In this document: positions 8,367-16,591 of the stretch, piece by piece | Position numbering within the stretch: position 1 is the stretch's first letter | Layout: each line of letters starts with the position of its first letter | DNA from: Pseudomonas uvaldensis | GTDB lineage: Bacteria; Pseudomonadota; Gammaproteobacteria; Pseudomonadales; Pseudomonadaceae | DNA: 64,000 nucleotides | Direction of reading: 5' to 3' | NCBI RefSeq assembly: GCF_021271205.1 | Contig: NZ_JAIWKS010000003.1 | Location: 434,001-498,000, forward strand | Program-made: the position numbers and the translations under genes | The notes under the pieces: model-generated | The model's input: only the letters and a program-made list of their open reading frames with translations | Databases searched by the model: none | What the model was told of the DNA's origin: nothing

Positions 8367-9056
8367 TCAGAGCGCGCCGAACACCTTCTTCGCCAGACTG
8401 GTCGCCGCCGCTGCCGGGTTCTTGCGAATGGTGGCTTCCTGCTTGCCGATCATTTCGAACAAGCCATCCAACGCTTGCTCGGTCACGTAGTTTTCGACGT
8501 TGGCGCTTTTCGCATCCAGCACACCGAAGGTCGCGGCCTGGCCGGCGAAGGCGTTGTATTTCTGGGCCAGGTCGACCTTGTCGGTGGCTTGCTTGACGAT
8601 AGGCAGGAACTTGGCGCGGATCTGTTCGCGGCTGCTCTTGTTCAGGTACTGGGTGGCTGAATCGTTGCCACCGCTCAGAATAGCCTTGGCGTCGTTCACG
8701 CTCATGTTTTTCACTGCGTTGACCAAGATCGGCTGGGCCTGGACAACCGCGGCCTCGGCAGCCTGGTTCATGCTGGTTTCCAGCTGATCGACCTGATCGC
8801 CCATGCCGAAAGCTTTCATCTTGCTGGCAACTTTACCGAGCTTGCCCGGCAATTCGATCTTCACGTCCGGGTTGTTGCTGAAACCGCCGGGCGTGCCCAG
8901 TTGCTTGACCGCGATTTGTGCGCCTTGGGTCAAGGCATCCTTGAGACCGCCCGTGGCATCCGATTGCGACAGATCGCCCAGGGACAGGGCCATGGCATGG
9001 GCGCCGAACAACAGGCCGGCGCACAGGCCGGTGAAACGCAGGGTGGAACGGAACAT
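8367..9056 (-). CDS. DUF4197 domain-containing periplasmic protein
   Basis: A 229-residue protein with a cleavable signal peptide (hydrophobic core about residues 9-20, ending AHAMA). The mature part is a single DUF4197 domain: LSLGDLSQSDATGGLKDALTQG, the AVKQLG...GGFSNNPDVKI segment, and a C-terminal helical half ending SLAKKVFGAL. The function of the family is unknown; the signal peptide places it in the periplasm or envelope. It lies 28 bp downstream of a YbaY-like lipoprotein gene on the same strand, probably in one transcript with it. Confidence 0.85.
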   Translation of the reverse strand: MFRSTLRFTGLCAGLLFGAHAMALSLGDLSQSDATGGLKDALTQGAQIAVKQLGTPGGFSNNPDVKIELPGKLGKVASKMKAFGMGDQVDQLETSMNQAAEAAVVQAQPILVNAVKNMSVNDAKAILSGGNDSATQYLNKSSREQIRAKFLPIVKQATDKVDLAQKYNAFAGQAATFGVLDAKSANVENYVTEQALDGLFEMIGKQEATIRKNPAAAATSLAKKVFGAL

Positions 9057-9084
9057 GAGAGCGTCCTTGGTGAAGTAAAAGGAA

Positions 9085-9483
9085 TCAGCGTGCCGCGTTG
9101 ACGCGGATCTTCAACGGCTGTGGATCGTTGCCATCGAGGTGCACGGTGTGTTGTTCGGTGGTGACGAACATCAGTTGGCCGTCGACTTCGATCCGAGCGC
9201 TGACGGCATAACGATGGCCTGGCTTGACCTGGGCCGGATCATAACTGAGGTGGAACGGCAGCGGGACCTGGCCGTTGACCGGGCCGCTCTGTTCATCGAG
9301 CACCACGGCCGGGGCATCGGCCAGGGATACGTCCTGCAGGCTCACGCTCAAGATCGCGGAGGGGGGCAGGGCGATGCGTTGCAGATAAAACACTTCGCCG
9401 TCGAGGCTGTGCTTGCCCGCCAGCGGCGCGCTGGAGCAGGCACTGAGGAGTGCGGCGAGGGCAATGATAAGAAGCTTGTTCAT
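9085..9483 (-). CDS. YbaY-family lipoprotein
   Basis: A 132-residue protein with a short lipoprotein signal peptide (MNKLLIIALAALLSAC, lipid-attachment Cys16). The mature domain is the YbaY/META-like beta-sandwich, with GEVFYLQRIALPPSAILSVSLQDVS and PFHLSYDPAQVKPGHRYAVSARI motifs typical of the family. These proteins are envelope lipoproteins of unknown function; E. coli ybaY is stress-linked. Position 2 of the mature part is Ser, which favours transport to the outer membrane. It is downstream of plsB (53-bp gap) and upstream of the DUF4197 gene. Confidence 0.85.
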   Translation of the reverse strand: MNKLLIIALAALLSACSSAPLAGKHSLDGEVFYLQRIALPPSAILSVSLQDVSLADAPAVVLDEQSGPVNGQVPLPFHLSYDPAQVKPGHRYAVSARIEVDGQLMFVTTEQHTVHLDGNDPQPLKIRVNAAR

Positions 9484-9536
9484 GGGGCGGTCCTTGATTG
9501 AAGGCGCCAGTCGATGAACTGGCGCCTGTGGGAAGA

Positions 9537-12038
9537 TCAGTCCCGGGACACCGGGGCAACCTGATCCGCCGCGTCTTCACTGCGATGCAACGCCACTTGG
9601 CGGATCGACAGGCGAATCTCCGCCGGCAGCACCCGTTTCGCGGCGCCTTCGGCCAGTTCGCCCAACAGCTCGTGATAGCTTAGCTTGCCCGCTTCGTCCC
9701 GGCGCAGCACGTCGAGGTCCAGCAGGGTCTGGATGAAGTGGCGGAACAGGCTCTTGTCGAAGAACTCCGGGGCGTTCAGGCCATGGAGGATCGACAGGCG
9801 CTGGGCCATCACGGTACAGAGATCTTCCAGTTCCTCGGCGCTGATGCTGTTCTGGCCGCTGTTGAGCAGCAGCGAGACGGTCATGTAGAAGCGCTGCAAG
9901 GTTTGGGCGATGCTCTTGGACAGCAGCGTCAACAGCACGAAGTGCCGCGAGCTCGGGGCCGGGCGCAGGTACAGGTCCTTTTCGAAACGCAGCAGGCCTT
10001 GTTCGACGAACGCTTCGAGCCACTGGTCGACTACACCGTCGAGTTCTTCCGGCGACCAGCGGATGAACAGCTCCGATTGCAGGTATGGGTACAACGCGTG
10101 GGTGTAGCGCAGGATCTGCTCGCGGCTCATGCGCGAAGTGCTCTGGAAGAAACTGGCCAGTAACGCCGGCAGGGCAAAGATGTGCAGCACATTGTTGCGG
10201 TAGTAGGTCATCAATACCGCGTTCTGCTCGTCTAGGTACAGGATCTTGCCGAGGGCATCGCTCTGTTCCGACAGCAGGTCCATGCCCTTGACGTGCTCGA
10301 TCAACGCCCGGCCGTCGCCCGCGGGCAGGGTGGTGTGGGGCGAATACGGCACTTTGCGTAGCAACGCCAGGTATAAATCCAATACACGGGCCATGGCGCG
10401 GTCGTCCAGGGCCAGGCGGCTGGTGGACAGCAGGGCCAACGCCACAAGGTTGACCGGGTTGATCGCGGCGGCTTCGTTCAGGTGCCGCGCCACGCGCTCG
10501 CCCAGGCGATGGGTGGTTGCGTTGAGCCAGGCCGGCTTGAATTGCGGGCCGAGTTCCTGCTGGCGCCAGCCGGGCTGCTCACCGTCGAGGAATTCGGCCA
10601 GCTTGATCGGTTCGCCGAAGTTCACTGCCACCTGGCCGAAGCGTTGCTTGAGGGCGCCGATGACCTTGAAGATATCGAAGATCGATTCCTTCTTCTTGCT
10701 GGCTCCGCGCAGTTCGCCCAGGTAGGTGCGGCCTTCCAGTACCCGCTCATAGCCAATGTAGACCGGCACGAACACGATGGGCGTGCGCGATGAGCGCAGG
10801 AAGCTGCGCAGGGTGATGGCGAGCATGCCGGTCTTGGGTTGCAGCATGCGTCCGGTGCGTGAGCGACCGCCCTCGACGAAGTACTCCACCGGGAAGCCCT
10901 TGGTGAACAGCGTGTGCAGGTATTCGTTGAACACAGCGGTGTAGAGCGGGTTGCCCTTGAACGTACGGCGCATGAAAAACGCTCCGCCACGGCGCAGCAG
11001 GCCACCGATGACCGGCATGTTCAGGTTGATGCCGGCGGCAATGTGCGGTGGCGTCAGGCCGTTGCGGAACAGCAGGTACGACAGCAACAGGTAATCGATA
11101 TGGCTACGGTGGCAGGGCACATAGATGACCTCGTGACCGGGCGCGATCGCTTGCACATTCTCGATGTGGTTGACCTTGATGCCATCGTAGATCTTGTTCC
11201 AGAACCAGCTCAGCACCACTTCGAGGAAGCGGATCGCGGTGTAGGTGTAGTCCGAGGCGATTTCGTTGCCGTAGCGCAGGGCCTGGGCCTTGGCTTTCTC
11301 GGCAGAAATCTTTTCCCGTTCGGCCTCGTCGGCAATCGCCTGCTTGACCAGCGGCTGGTTCACCAACCCTTTGACCAGGTTGCGTCGGTGGGAAATATCG
11401 GGCCCGATCACTGCTGCTTTCAAGTTGCGAAAATGCACCCGCAAAATCCGCTGGGCCATGCGCACGGTACGTTCGTGGCCCTTGTCGTGCTCGATCAGCT
11501 CGCGCAGGTGGATCGGCGCGGAGAACTGCACGCGGGTCTTGCGACCCAGGATCATGATGCTCAACAGGCGGCGCAGACGCCCGGTGACCGCCCAGCTGTC
11601 GGCGAACAACAGCTTCCACGGGCTGGACTCGCTGTCCGGTGATTGGCCCCAGAACACGCTCACGGGAATGATCTGCGCATCTTCGGCGGCGTCATGGCTC
11701 AGCACGTTGACCAGCCGCGTCAGCGTTGGCGGCGCGCCGCGTTTGTCCTGGCGCCCGAGCCAGTCCGGGGCCGGTGTCAGATAGAAAAATGCCGCCGGTT
11801 CCAACAGCTGGCCCACCGACACCGGCAATACCGGACGGGGCAGGCCGGCCTTGGTGCACTCGGTGTCGAGCACCGCCAGGTCGGTGAGCGAAGGGTCTTG
11901 CAGGACGTAGAACACCGGACGGCTGCGGTCGAGATTGAGGGTGAAGGACGACTGGTTGATCGTTTCGGAGCGAACCCAGAGGTACAGCAGTCGGCGCAGG
12001 GTGCCAAACACAAGACGGCGGAGCGGAGAACGGGTCAT
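9537..12038 (-). CDS. plsB: Glycerol-3-phosphate 1-O-acyltransferase PlsB
   Basis: PlsB is the inner-membrane enzyme that transfers an acyl chain from acyl-CoA or acyl-ACP to sn-glycerol-3-phosphate, the first step of phospholipid synthesis. The 833-residue length matches the family. The catalytic HX4D motif is seen as HRSHID (near residue 305), followed by the substrate-binding block [11 protein letters not shown] and the VPVYIGYE strand. The C-terminal half is the helical region specific to long PlsB. The gene begins 221 bp from the divergent cold-shock gene and is followed by two small envelope genes, the same order as I recall in P. aeruginosa. Confidence 0.97.
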   Translation of the reverse strand: MTRSPLRRLVFGTLRRLLYLWVRSETINQSSFTLNLDRSRPVFYVLQDPSLTDLAVLDTECTKAGLPRPVLPVSVGQLLEPAAFFYLTPAPDWLGRQDKRGAPPTLTRLVNVLSHDAAEDAQIIPVSVFWGQSPDSESSPWKLLFADSWAVTGRLRRLLSIMILGRKTRVQFSAPIHLRELIEHDKGHERTVRMAQRILRVHFRNLKAAVIGPDISHRRNLVKGLVNQPLVKQAIADEAEREKISAEKAKAQALRYGNEIASDYTYTAIRFLEVVLSWFWNKIYDGIKVNHIENVQAIAPGHEVIYVPCHRSHIDYLLLSYLLFRNGLTPPHIAAGINLNMPVIGGLLRRGGAFFMRRTFKGNPLYTAVFNEYLHTLFTKGFPVEYFVEGGRSRTGRMLQPKTGMLAITLRSFLRSSRTPIVFVPVYIGYERVLEGRTYLGELRGASKKKESIFDIFKVIGALKQRFGQVAVNFGEPIKLAEFLDGEQPGWRQQELGPQFKPAWLNATTHRLGERVARHLNEAAAINPVNLVALALLSTSRLALDDRAMARVLDLYLALLRKVPYSPHTTLPAGDGRALIEHVKGMDLLSEQSDALGKILYLDEQNAVLMTYYRNNVLHIFALPALLASFFQSTSRMSREQILRYTHALYPYLQSELFIRWSPEELDGVVDQWLEAFVEQGLLRFEKDLYLRPAPSSRHFVLLTLLSKSIAQTLQRFYMTVSLLLNSGQNSISAEELEDLCTVMAQRLSILHGLNAPEFFDKSLFRHFIQTLLDLDVLRRDEAGKLSYHELLGELAEGAAKRVLPAEIRLSIRQVALHRSEDAADQVAPVSRD

Positions 12039-12137
12039 ACGGCTTCTGCGTGAGTGGATGAAACCGAGCGGATGCTCGGGCTCGCTAGTTTGCAGGATTC
12101 ATCGAAAATCGGCAAAAAAGCGGCGAAGTAAAGTCAG

Positions 12138-12165
12138 TTGAGAGTTTTTGCGGCTGTCTTATACT
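12138..12165 (+). promoter_or_regulatory. sigma70 promoter of the cold-shock gene
   Basis: TTGAGA (12138-12143) and TATACT (12160-12165) are separated by 16 bp, a near-consensus housekeeping promoter. Transcription would begin near 12172, giving a leader of about 88 nt before the cold-shock ATG. Confidence 0.65.
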
Positions 12166-12259
12166 CGGTCGGCTGGCTGCCTCCGCCTCCCTCATGGACG
12201 GCTGGACGGTGGCGAAAGTTCGAACAGCCGACCTAAAAATAAGAATGGGAGTGAGCATC

Positions 12260-12469
12260 ATGGCAGCACGTGAAACCGGCAACGTGAAGTGGTTCAACGA
12301 CGCGAAAGGCTACGGCTTCATCCAGCGTGAGGGCGGAGCAGACGTATTCGTGCATTACCGTGCGATCCGTGGCGAAGGCCACCGTTCGCTGACCGAAGGC
12401 CAGAAGGTCGAATACGCGGTGGTGGAAGGGCAGAAGGGCTTGCAGGCTGAGGATGTGGTGGGGTTGTAA
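12260..12469 (+). CDS. Cold-shock domain protein (CspA family)
   Basis: A 69-residue single cold-shock domain that binds single-stranded RNA and DNA as an RNA chaperone. Both nucleic-acid motifs are present: RNP1 as KGYGFIQ and RNP2 as VFVHY, with GNVKWFND at the start. The HYRAI replacing the usual HFSAI is slightly atypical. I chose the ATG at 12260, with a GGGAG ribosome-binding site 8 bp before it; an in-frame ATG at 12245 would add MGVSI. The leader has complementary segments that could make translation temperature dependent. Confidence 0.92.
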   Translation: MAARETGNVKWFNDAKGYGFIQREGGADVFVHYRAIRGEGHRSLTEGQKVEYAVVEGQKGLQAEDVVGL

Positions 12470-12491
12470 ACCCTGATTACACAGAACTCAT

Positions 12492-12581
12492 TGTGGGAGC
12501 GGGCTTGCTCGCGAATGCAGTGTGTCAGTCGATACTTTCATTGCCTGACACACTGCATTCGCGAGCAAGCCCGCTCCCACA
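12492..12581. repeat. REPIN with a 37-bp perfect stem
   Basis: Starts TGTGGGAGCGGGCTTGCTCG and is mirrored exactly at the other end. By hand alignment the two arms are complementary over 37 bp with no mismatch, around a 16-nt loop. It lies between the convergent cold-shock gene and a hypothetical gene, and is the most intact REPIN of the window. Confidence 0.93.
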
Positions 12582-12613
12582 TGAGATCTGCGTTCACATT
12601 GAAGCAGACTACC

Positions 12614-12991
12614 TCAAGCCGTTCGCCAGGTAATCTCCTCTTCCCCATCGGCACTGATCCGAATCCAGCGATCAGCTGAATCCTCGCCTTCCTCTTCCAC
12701 CCACGAACCGGGCGCGCAGCGCACTTCGACGTTCAGCGCGGCGTAGGCGGCGCGGGCGCAGGCGATGTCGTCGTCCCATGGGGTCTGGTCGCTTTCCAGG
12801 TACAGGCTGTTCCATTTGCCGACGGCCTTGGGCAGCCAGGTAACCGGGATGTTGCCGGCCTTGCATTTGTAGGTCTGGCCCTTCTGGGTCCAGTCGCTGC
12901 ACGGGCCCAGGGCCTGGCTCAGCCAGGCGGCGATGGCCTTGTGGTCGACGTCGGCGTCCTTGAGGTAAATCTCGATATCGGGTTGGCGCAT
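12614..12991 (-). CDS. Conserved hypothetical protein
   Basis: A 125-residue soluble protein with no signal or membrane segment. I do not recognise a characterised family. It begins with a short beta/alpha unit (IEIYLKDADVDHKAIAAWLSQALG), then a cysteine- and lysine-rich strand (CSDWTQKGQTYKCKAGN), a WLPKAVGKWNSLYLES segment, a DDDIACARAAYAAL helix, and an acidic end rich in Glu and Asp. The fold could be ferredoxin-like. It lies 48 bp after rlmA on the same strand, so it is probably the last gene of a dapE-rlmA operon. Codon use looks native. Confidence 0.7.
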   Translation of the reverse strand: MRQPDIEIYLKDADVDHKAIAAWLSQALGPCSDWTQKGQTYKCKAGNIPVTWLPKAVGKWNSLYLESDQTPWDDDIACARAAYAALNVEVRCAPGSWVEEEGEDSADRWIRISADGEEEITWRTA

Positions 12992-13039
12992 GGATGTCCT
13001 CGCTGCGGTCTTGAAAAATCCATTCGCGGATTTGATCGG

Positions 13040-13849
13040 TTATTGAAGAACGAAATAATCGTAGCGCATCGACACGGTGACCTCGAACGGCTCGGCCTGT
13101 TCGATCACGCTGGTGCGGCGTTCGGCGCTGGCGCGCCAGCCGTGGGGCGTCATCGCCAGCAGATTGGCGCGGTCCTGGCCGTTGTCGAGCGTGAGCTTGA
13201 ATTCCAGGGTTTCGCTGTGATCCAGCGCCATGCCCGCCGGCACCAGGGCCAAATGCTTATCATCGGTGTATTCGCGCACTTCGTCATACAGCCGCTCGCG
13301 CAGTTCCATCAGGTGGCCGCGGGTGGGGCCGACTTTCATCAGGCCGCCACCGGGGCTGAGCAGGCGCTTGGCTTCCTCCCAGTCCAATGGGCTGAACACG
13401 CTCGCCAGGAACTGACAGCAACCGTCCGCCAGCGGAACCCGGGCCATGCTGGCGATCAACCAGGTCAGGCGCGGGTTGCGTTTGCAGGCGCGCTTGACCG
13501 CCTCGCGGGAGATATCCAAGGCGTAGCCATCGGCCTCGGGCAAGGCGTCGGCGATCTGCGCGGTGTAGTAACCCTCGCCACAGCCAATGTCCAGCCAACG
13601 CCCCGGCGCTCGTTCTGCGGCCAGCTCGGCGAGCCGCCGGGCCACCGGCGCGTAGTGCCCGGCGTTGAGGAAATCGCGACGGGCTTCGACCATGGCCTGG
13701 TTGTCGCCCGGGTCGCGACTGTTCTTGTGCTGCACCGGCAAAAGGTTCAGGTAGCCCTGGCGTGCGCGGTCGAACCGATGGCCGGCCGGGCAGGCCACAC
13801 CATTATCCACCGAATTGAGCGGTTCACTGCAGATCGGACAGGCGAGCAT
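13040..13849 (-). CDS. rlmA: 23S rRNA (guanine-N1)-methyltransferase RlmA
   Basis: A 269-residue SAM-dependent methyltransferase of the RlmA family, which modifies N1 of a guanine in hairpin 35 of 23S rRNA (G745 in E. coli). The N-terminal zinc finger is visible as CPICSEPL...GVACPAGHRFD, and the SAM site as DIGCGEGYYT. The phrase DRARQGYLNLLP is family-typical. Its ATG overlaps the dapE stop by one base (TGATG), so translation is probably coupled. In Gram-negative bacteria the I-type enzyme is expected. Confidence 0.92.
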   Translation of the reverse strand: MLACPICSEPLNSVDNGVACPAGHRFDRARQGYLNLLPVQHKNSRDPGDNQAMVEARRDFLNAGHYAPVARRLAELAAERAPGRWLDIGCGEGYYTAQIADALPEADGYALDISREAVKRACKRNPRLTWLIASMARVPLADGCCQFLASVFSPLDWEEAKRLLSPGGGLMKVGPTRGHLMELRERLYDEVREYTDDKHLALVPAGMALDHSETLEFKLTLDNGQDRANLLAMTPHGWRASAERRTSVIEQAEPFEVTVSMRYDYFVLQ

Positions 13850-15000
13850 CAGGCGAGCAACTTGATCAGCGTCTTGTAGTAAATCTCGGTCAGCACGTCG
13901 AGATCGGCTGCCAGCACACGCTCATTGACCTGGTGGATGGTCGCGTTGACTGGTCCCAGCTCCACCACTTGGGTGCCCATGGTGGCGATGAAGCGACCAT
14001 CGGAGGTGCCGCCGCTGGTGGACGCGTGGGTTTCGCGGCCGGTGACGTCCCTGATGCTCGACGATACGGCGTCCAACAACGCACCCGGTTCGGTGAGGAA
14101 CGGCAGGCCGGACAGCGCCCAGTCGATGTGCCAGTCCAATTGATGCTTGTCGAGAATGTCGGCGACGCGCTGTTGCAGGCCTTCGACGGTGGATTCGGTC
14201 GAGAAACGGAAATTGAACACTGCCTCCAGCTCACCGGGGATCACGTTGGTGGCGCCGGTACCGGCGTTGAGGTTGGAGATCTGGAAACTGGTGGGCGGGA
14301 AGAAGTCGTTGCCATGATCCCAATGTTCCGCGGCCAATTCCGCCAGGGCTGGCGCGGCCAGGTGGATCGGGTTTTTCGCCAGGTGTGGATAAGCCACGTG
14401 GCCCTGCTTACCGCGCACGGTCAATTTGGCGCCGAGGGAGCCGCGTCGGCCGTTCTTCACTACGTCGCCCACGAGGGTGGTGCTCGACGGTTCGCCGACG
14501 ATGCACCAGTCCAGTCGCTCCTGGCGGGCCTTGAGGCGCTCCACGACGGCTTTGGTGCCGTGGTGTGCCGGGCCTTCTTCATCGCTGGTGATCAGGAAAG
14601 TCACCGAGCCCTTGTGGTCCGGGTAATCGGCGACGAAACGTTCGGCTGCCACCACCATGGCCGCCAGGCTGCCTTTCATGTCCGCTGCGCCACGGCCACA
14701 GAGCATGCCGTGTTCATCGATGACCGCATCGAACGGGTCGAGCTGCCATGCCTGCACCGGACCGGTGGGCACCACATCGGTGTGCCCGGCGAAACACAGC
14801 ACCGGTCCGTCATGCTTGCCATGGCTGGCCCAGAAGTTATCCACATCTTCGATGCGCATCGGCTCGAGCGTAAAGCCCGCGTTGCCCAGACGCTGCATCA
14901 TCAGTTTCTGGCAATCGGCATCCACCGGCGTCACGGACGGGCGGCGGATCAGGTCGCAGGCGAGTTGCAGGGTCGGCGAGAGGTCGGCGGGGGCCGTCAT
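13849..15000 (-). CDS. dapE: Succinyl-diaminopimelate desuccinylase DapE
   Basis: DapE is a zinc enzyme of the M20 peptidase family that hydrolyses N-succinyl-LL-diaminopimelate in the lysine and peptidoglycan precursor pathway. The 383-residue protein shows the metal-ligand motifs [11 protein letters not shown] (His), [10 protein letters not shown] (bridging Asp) and [12 protein letters not shown] (catalytic Glu pair), then the dimerisation insert with [14 protein letters not shown]. Length and motifs are standard. It heads a minus-strand operon with rlmA. With dapD (17868-18902) and dapC (21298-22497), three of the four succinylase-branch steps are encoded within 9 kb, though as separate units. 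Confidence 0.97.
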   Translation of the reverse strand: MTAPADLSPTLQLACDLIRRPSVTPVDADCQKLMMQRLGNAGFTLEPMRIEDVDNFWASHGKHDGPVLCFAGHTDVVPTGPVQAWQLDPFDAVIDEHGMLCGRGAADMKGSLAAMVVAAERFVADYPDHKGSVTFLITSDEEGPAHHGTKAVVERLKARQERLDWCIVGEPSSTTLVGDVVKNGRRGSLGAKLTVRGKQGHVAYPHLAKNPIHLAAPALAELAAEHWDHGNDFFPPTSFQISNLNAGTGATNVIPGELEAVFNFRFSTESTVEGLQQRVADILDKHQLDWHIDWALSGLPFLTEPGALLDAVSSSIRDVTGRETHASTSGGTSDGRFIATMGTQVVELGPVNATIHQVNERVLAADLDVLTEIYYKTLIKLLA

Positions 15001-15036
15001 GGAAAGCTCCGGATCAGGGAATAAAGGCGGGACCCT

Positions 15037-15126
15037 TGTGGGAGCGGGCTTGCTCGCGAAGGCGGTGTGTCAGGCAATTGATAGATGACTGAATATACCG
15101 CCTTCGCGAGCAAGCCCGCTCCGACA
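15037..15126. repeat. REPIN
   Basis: Left arm TGTGGGAGCGGGCTTGCTCG...AAGGCGG and right arm CCGCCTT...CCGCTCCGACA are complementary over 29 positions with one mismatch near the tip. It occupies the dapE-tcdA divergent intergenic region. The tcdA promoter is probably in the AT-richer 15170-15240 stretch. Confidence 0.9.
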
Positions 15127-15252
15127 GGTCTGAGTCCGGCCGTTGGTTAGTGTTCGGCCAGCACTCACAAGATGGCAGTTATCTTATAGCAAAACGACGA
15201 CTGTTTGGTTTCCGGTGCCCTATAATGCGCGCCGGTTTTTGGGGTAACGGTC

Positions 15253-16065
15253 ATGAGTACAGAAGATCCACGGTTTGCCGGCATCGCTCGGTTGTATGGC
15301 ATCGAAGGTCTGGAGCGCCTGAGGGCGGCCCACGTGGCGATTGTCGGGGTGGGCGGTGTCGGTTCCTGGGCGGCGGAGGCCATTGCCCGCTGCGGTGTGG
15401 GCGAGATTTCCCTGTTCGACCTGGACGACGTCTGCGTCAGCAACGCCAACCGTCAGTTGCACGCCCTGGACAGCACGGTCGGCAAGCCCAAGGTCGAGGT
15501 GATGGCCGAGCGGCTGCGCGGCATCAATCCCGACTGTACGGTGCACGCGGTGGCGGATTTCGTCACCCGTGACACCATGGCCGAATACATCACACCGAAC
15601 ATCGACTGTGTCATCGACTGCATCGACAGTGTGAATGCCAAGGCGGCACTGATCGCCTGGTGCAAGCGCCGCAAGATCCAGATCATTACTACGGGTGGCG
15701 CGGGCGGGCAGATCGACCCGACGCTGATCCAGGTCTGCGATCTGAACCGCACGTTCAACGATCCGCTGGCGTCCAAAGTGCGCTCGACCCTGCGCCGCGA
15801 CTACGGCTTTTCCCGCACCGTGACCCGCCACTACAGCGTGCCGTGCGTGTTCTCCAGCGAGCAACTGCGTTACCCGAAGCCGGATGGCAGCATCTGCCTG
15901 CAGAAGAGTTTTGTCGGCGACGGCGTGAAGCTCGACTGCGCCGGCGGGTTTGGCGCGGTGATGATGGTGACGGCAACGTTCGGCATGGTCGCGGCGACCA
16001 AGGCTGTGGATAAGATCGTCGCGGGTGTGCGGCGGCCGGCTGACCGGGTCAAGCCTCAGACTTGA
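15253..16065 (+). CDS. tcdA: tRNA threonylcarbamoyladenosine dehydratase TcdA
   Basis: TcdA is an E1/ThiF-like enzyme that uses ATP to dehydrate t6A37 of ANN-decoding tRNAs to the cyclic ct6A form, receiving electrons or sulfur-relay help from CsdA-CsdE in E. coli. The 270-residue protein shows the nucleotide-binding motif GVGGVGSWAAEA, the DLDDVCVSNANRQ segment and the ITTGGAGG motif. Its nearest downstream neighbours, on the opposite strand, are csdE and csdA, so the whole ct6A set is clustered here. The start ATG follows an AT-rich region containing CCTATAATGC. Confidence 0.95.
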   Translation: MSTEDPRFAGIARLYGIEGLERLRAAHVAIVGVGGVGSWAAEAIARCGVGEISLFDLDDVCVSNANRQLHALDSTVGKPKVEVMAERLRGINPDCTVHAVADFVTRDTMAEYITPNIDCVIDCIDSVNAKAALIAWCKRRKIQIITTGGAGGQIDPTLIQVCDLNRTFNDPLASKVRSTLRRDYGFSRTVTRHYSVPCVFSSEQLRYPKPDGSICLQKSFVGDGVKLDCAGGFGAVMMVTATFGMVAATKAVDKIVAGVRRPADRVKPQT

Positions 16066-16084
16066 GGGTGTCGCTGATGGCCTC

Positions 16085-16177
16085 TTCGCGAGCAAGCCCG
16101 TTCCTACAGTGGATATGGGGTGTACACAAGATTTGTGTTCGATGAGATCCCCTGTGGGAGCGGGCTTGCTCGCGAAG
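16085..16177. repeat. Two REP arms in outward (reversed) arrangement
   Basis: TTCGCGAGCAAGCCCGTTCC (left) and, 44 bp on, TGTGGGAGCGGGCTTGCTCG (right). The tips face each other, the reverse of the REPIN order seen at 12492 or 22535. It lies between convergent tcdA and csdE. Confidence 0.85.
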
Positions 16178-16180
16178 CTA

Positions 16181-16591
16181 TTAGCGGTTCCGAGTCAACT
16201 CAACCATCCGCTGCAATACCGCATTCAACCCATTACTGCGCGAAGATGAAAGCTGGCGTGACAATCCCAGCTGATTGAACCAGCCCGGCAGATCCACCTG
16301 CCGCAATTCGGCGGCGGACAACCCGTTGACCCGCGCCAGCAGCAACGCCACTAACCCGCGAATCAACCGCGCATCGCTGGCTGCGCGGAATTGCCAGTGA
16401 CCATCCTGCAACCGGCCCACCAACCACACCTGGCTTTCACAGCCGCTGACCAGGTTGGCCTCGCATTTGTCCGCGTCGCTCAGGGGGGGCAGGCGCTCGC
16501 CCCATTGCATCAACAGCCGGGCGCGTTGTTCCCAGCCTGAGGCGTCCTGGAAGATCTGCAGCGCCGCGACGGCGTCGTCCGGCAGGTTCAT
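16181..16591 (-). CDS. csdE: Sulfur acceptor protein CsdE (SufE family)
   Basis: A 136-residue SufE-family protein that takes persulfide sulfur from its partner cysteine desulfurase. The acceptor cysteine is in the conserved loop seen here as NLVSGCESQVWLVG, and the family segments WEQRARLLMQWGERLPPL and RGLVALLLARVNG are present. Its ATG overlaps the stop of the upstream desulfurase gene by 4 bp (ATGA), so the two are translationally coupled. I name it CsdE, not SufE, because it pairs with a lone desulfurase with no other suf genes around, next to tcdA. Confidence 0.85.
   Translation of the reverse strand: MNLPDDAVAALQIFQDASGWEQRARLLMQWGERLPPLSDADKCEANLVSGCESQVWLVGRLQDGHWQFRAASDARLIRGLVALLLARVNGLSAAELRQVDLPGWFNQLGLSRQLSSSRSNGLNAVLQRMVELTRNR

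Noticed and set aside
12614..12991. Idea that the hypothetical gene is a toxin or antitoxin
   Set aside because: No partner gene, no toxin motif, and no transferred base composition.
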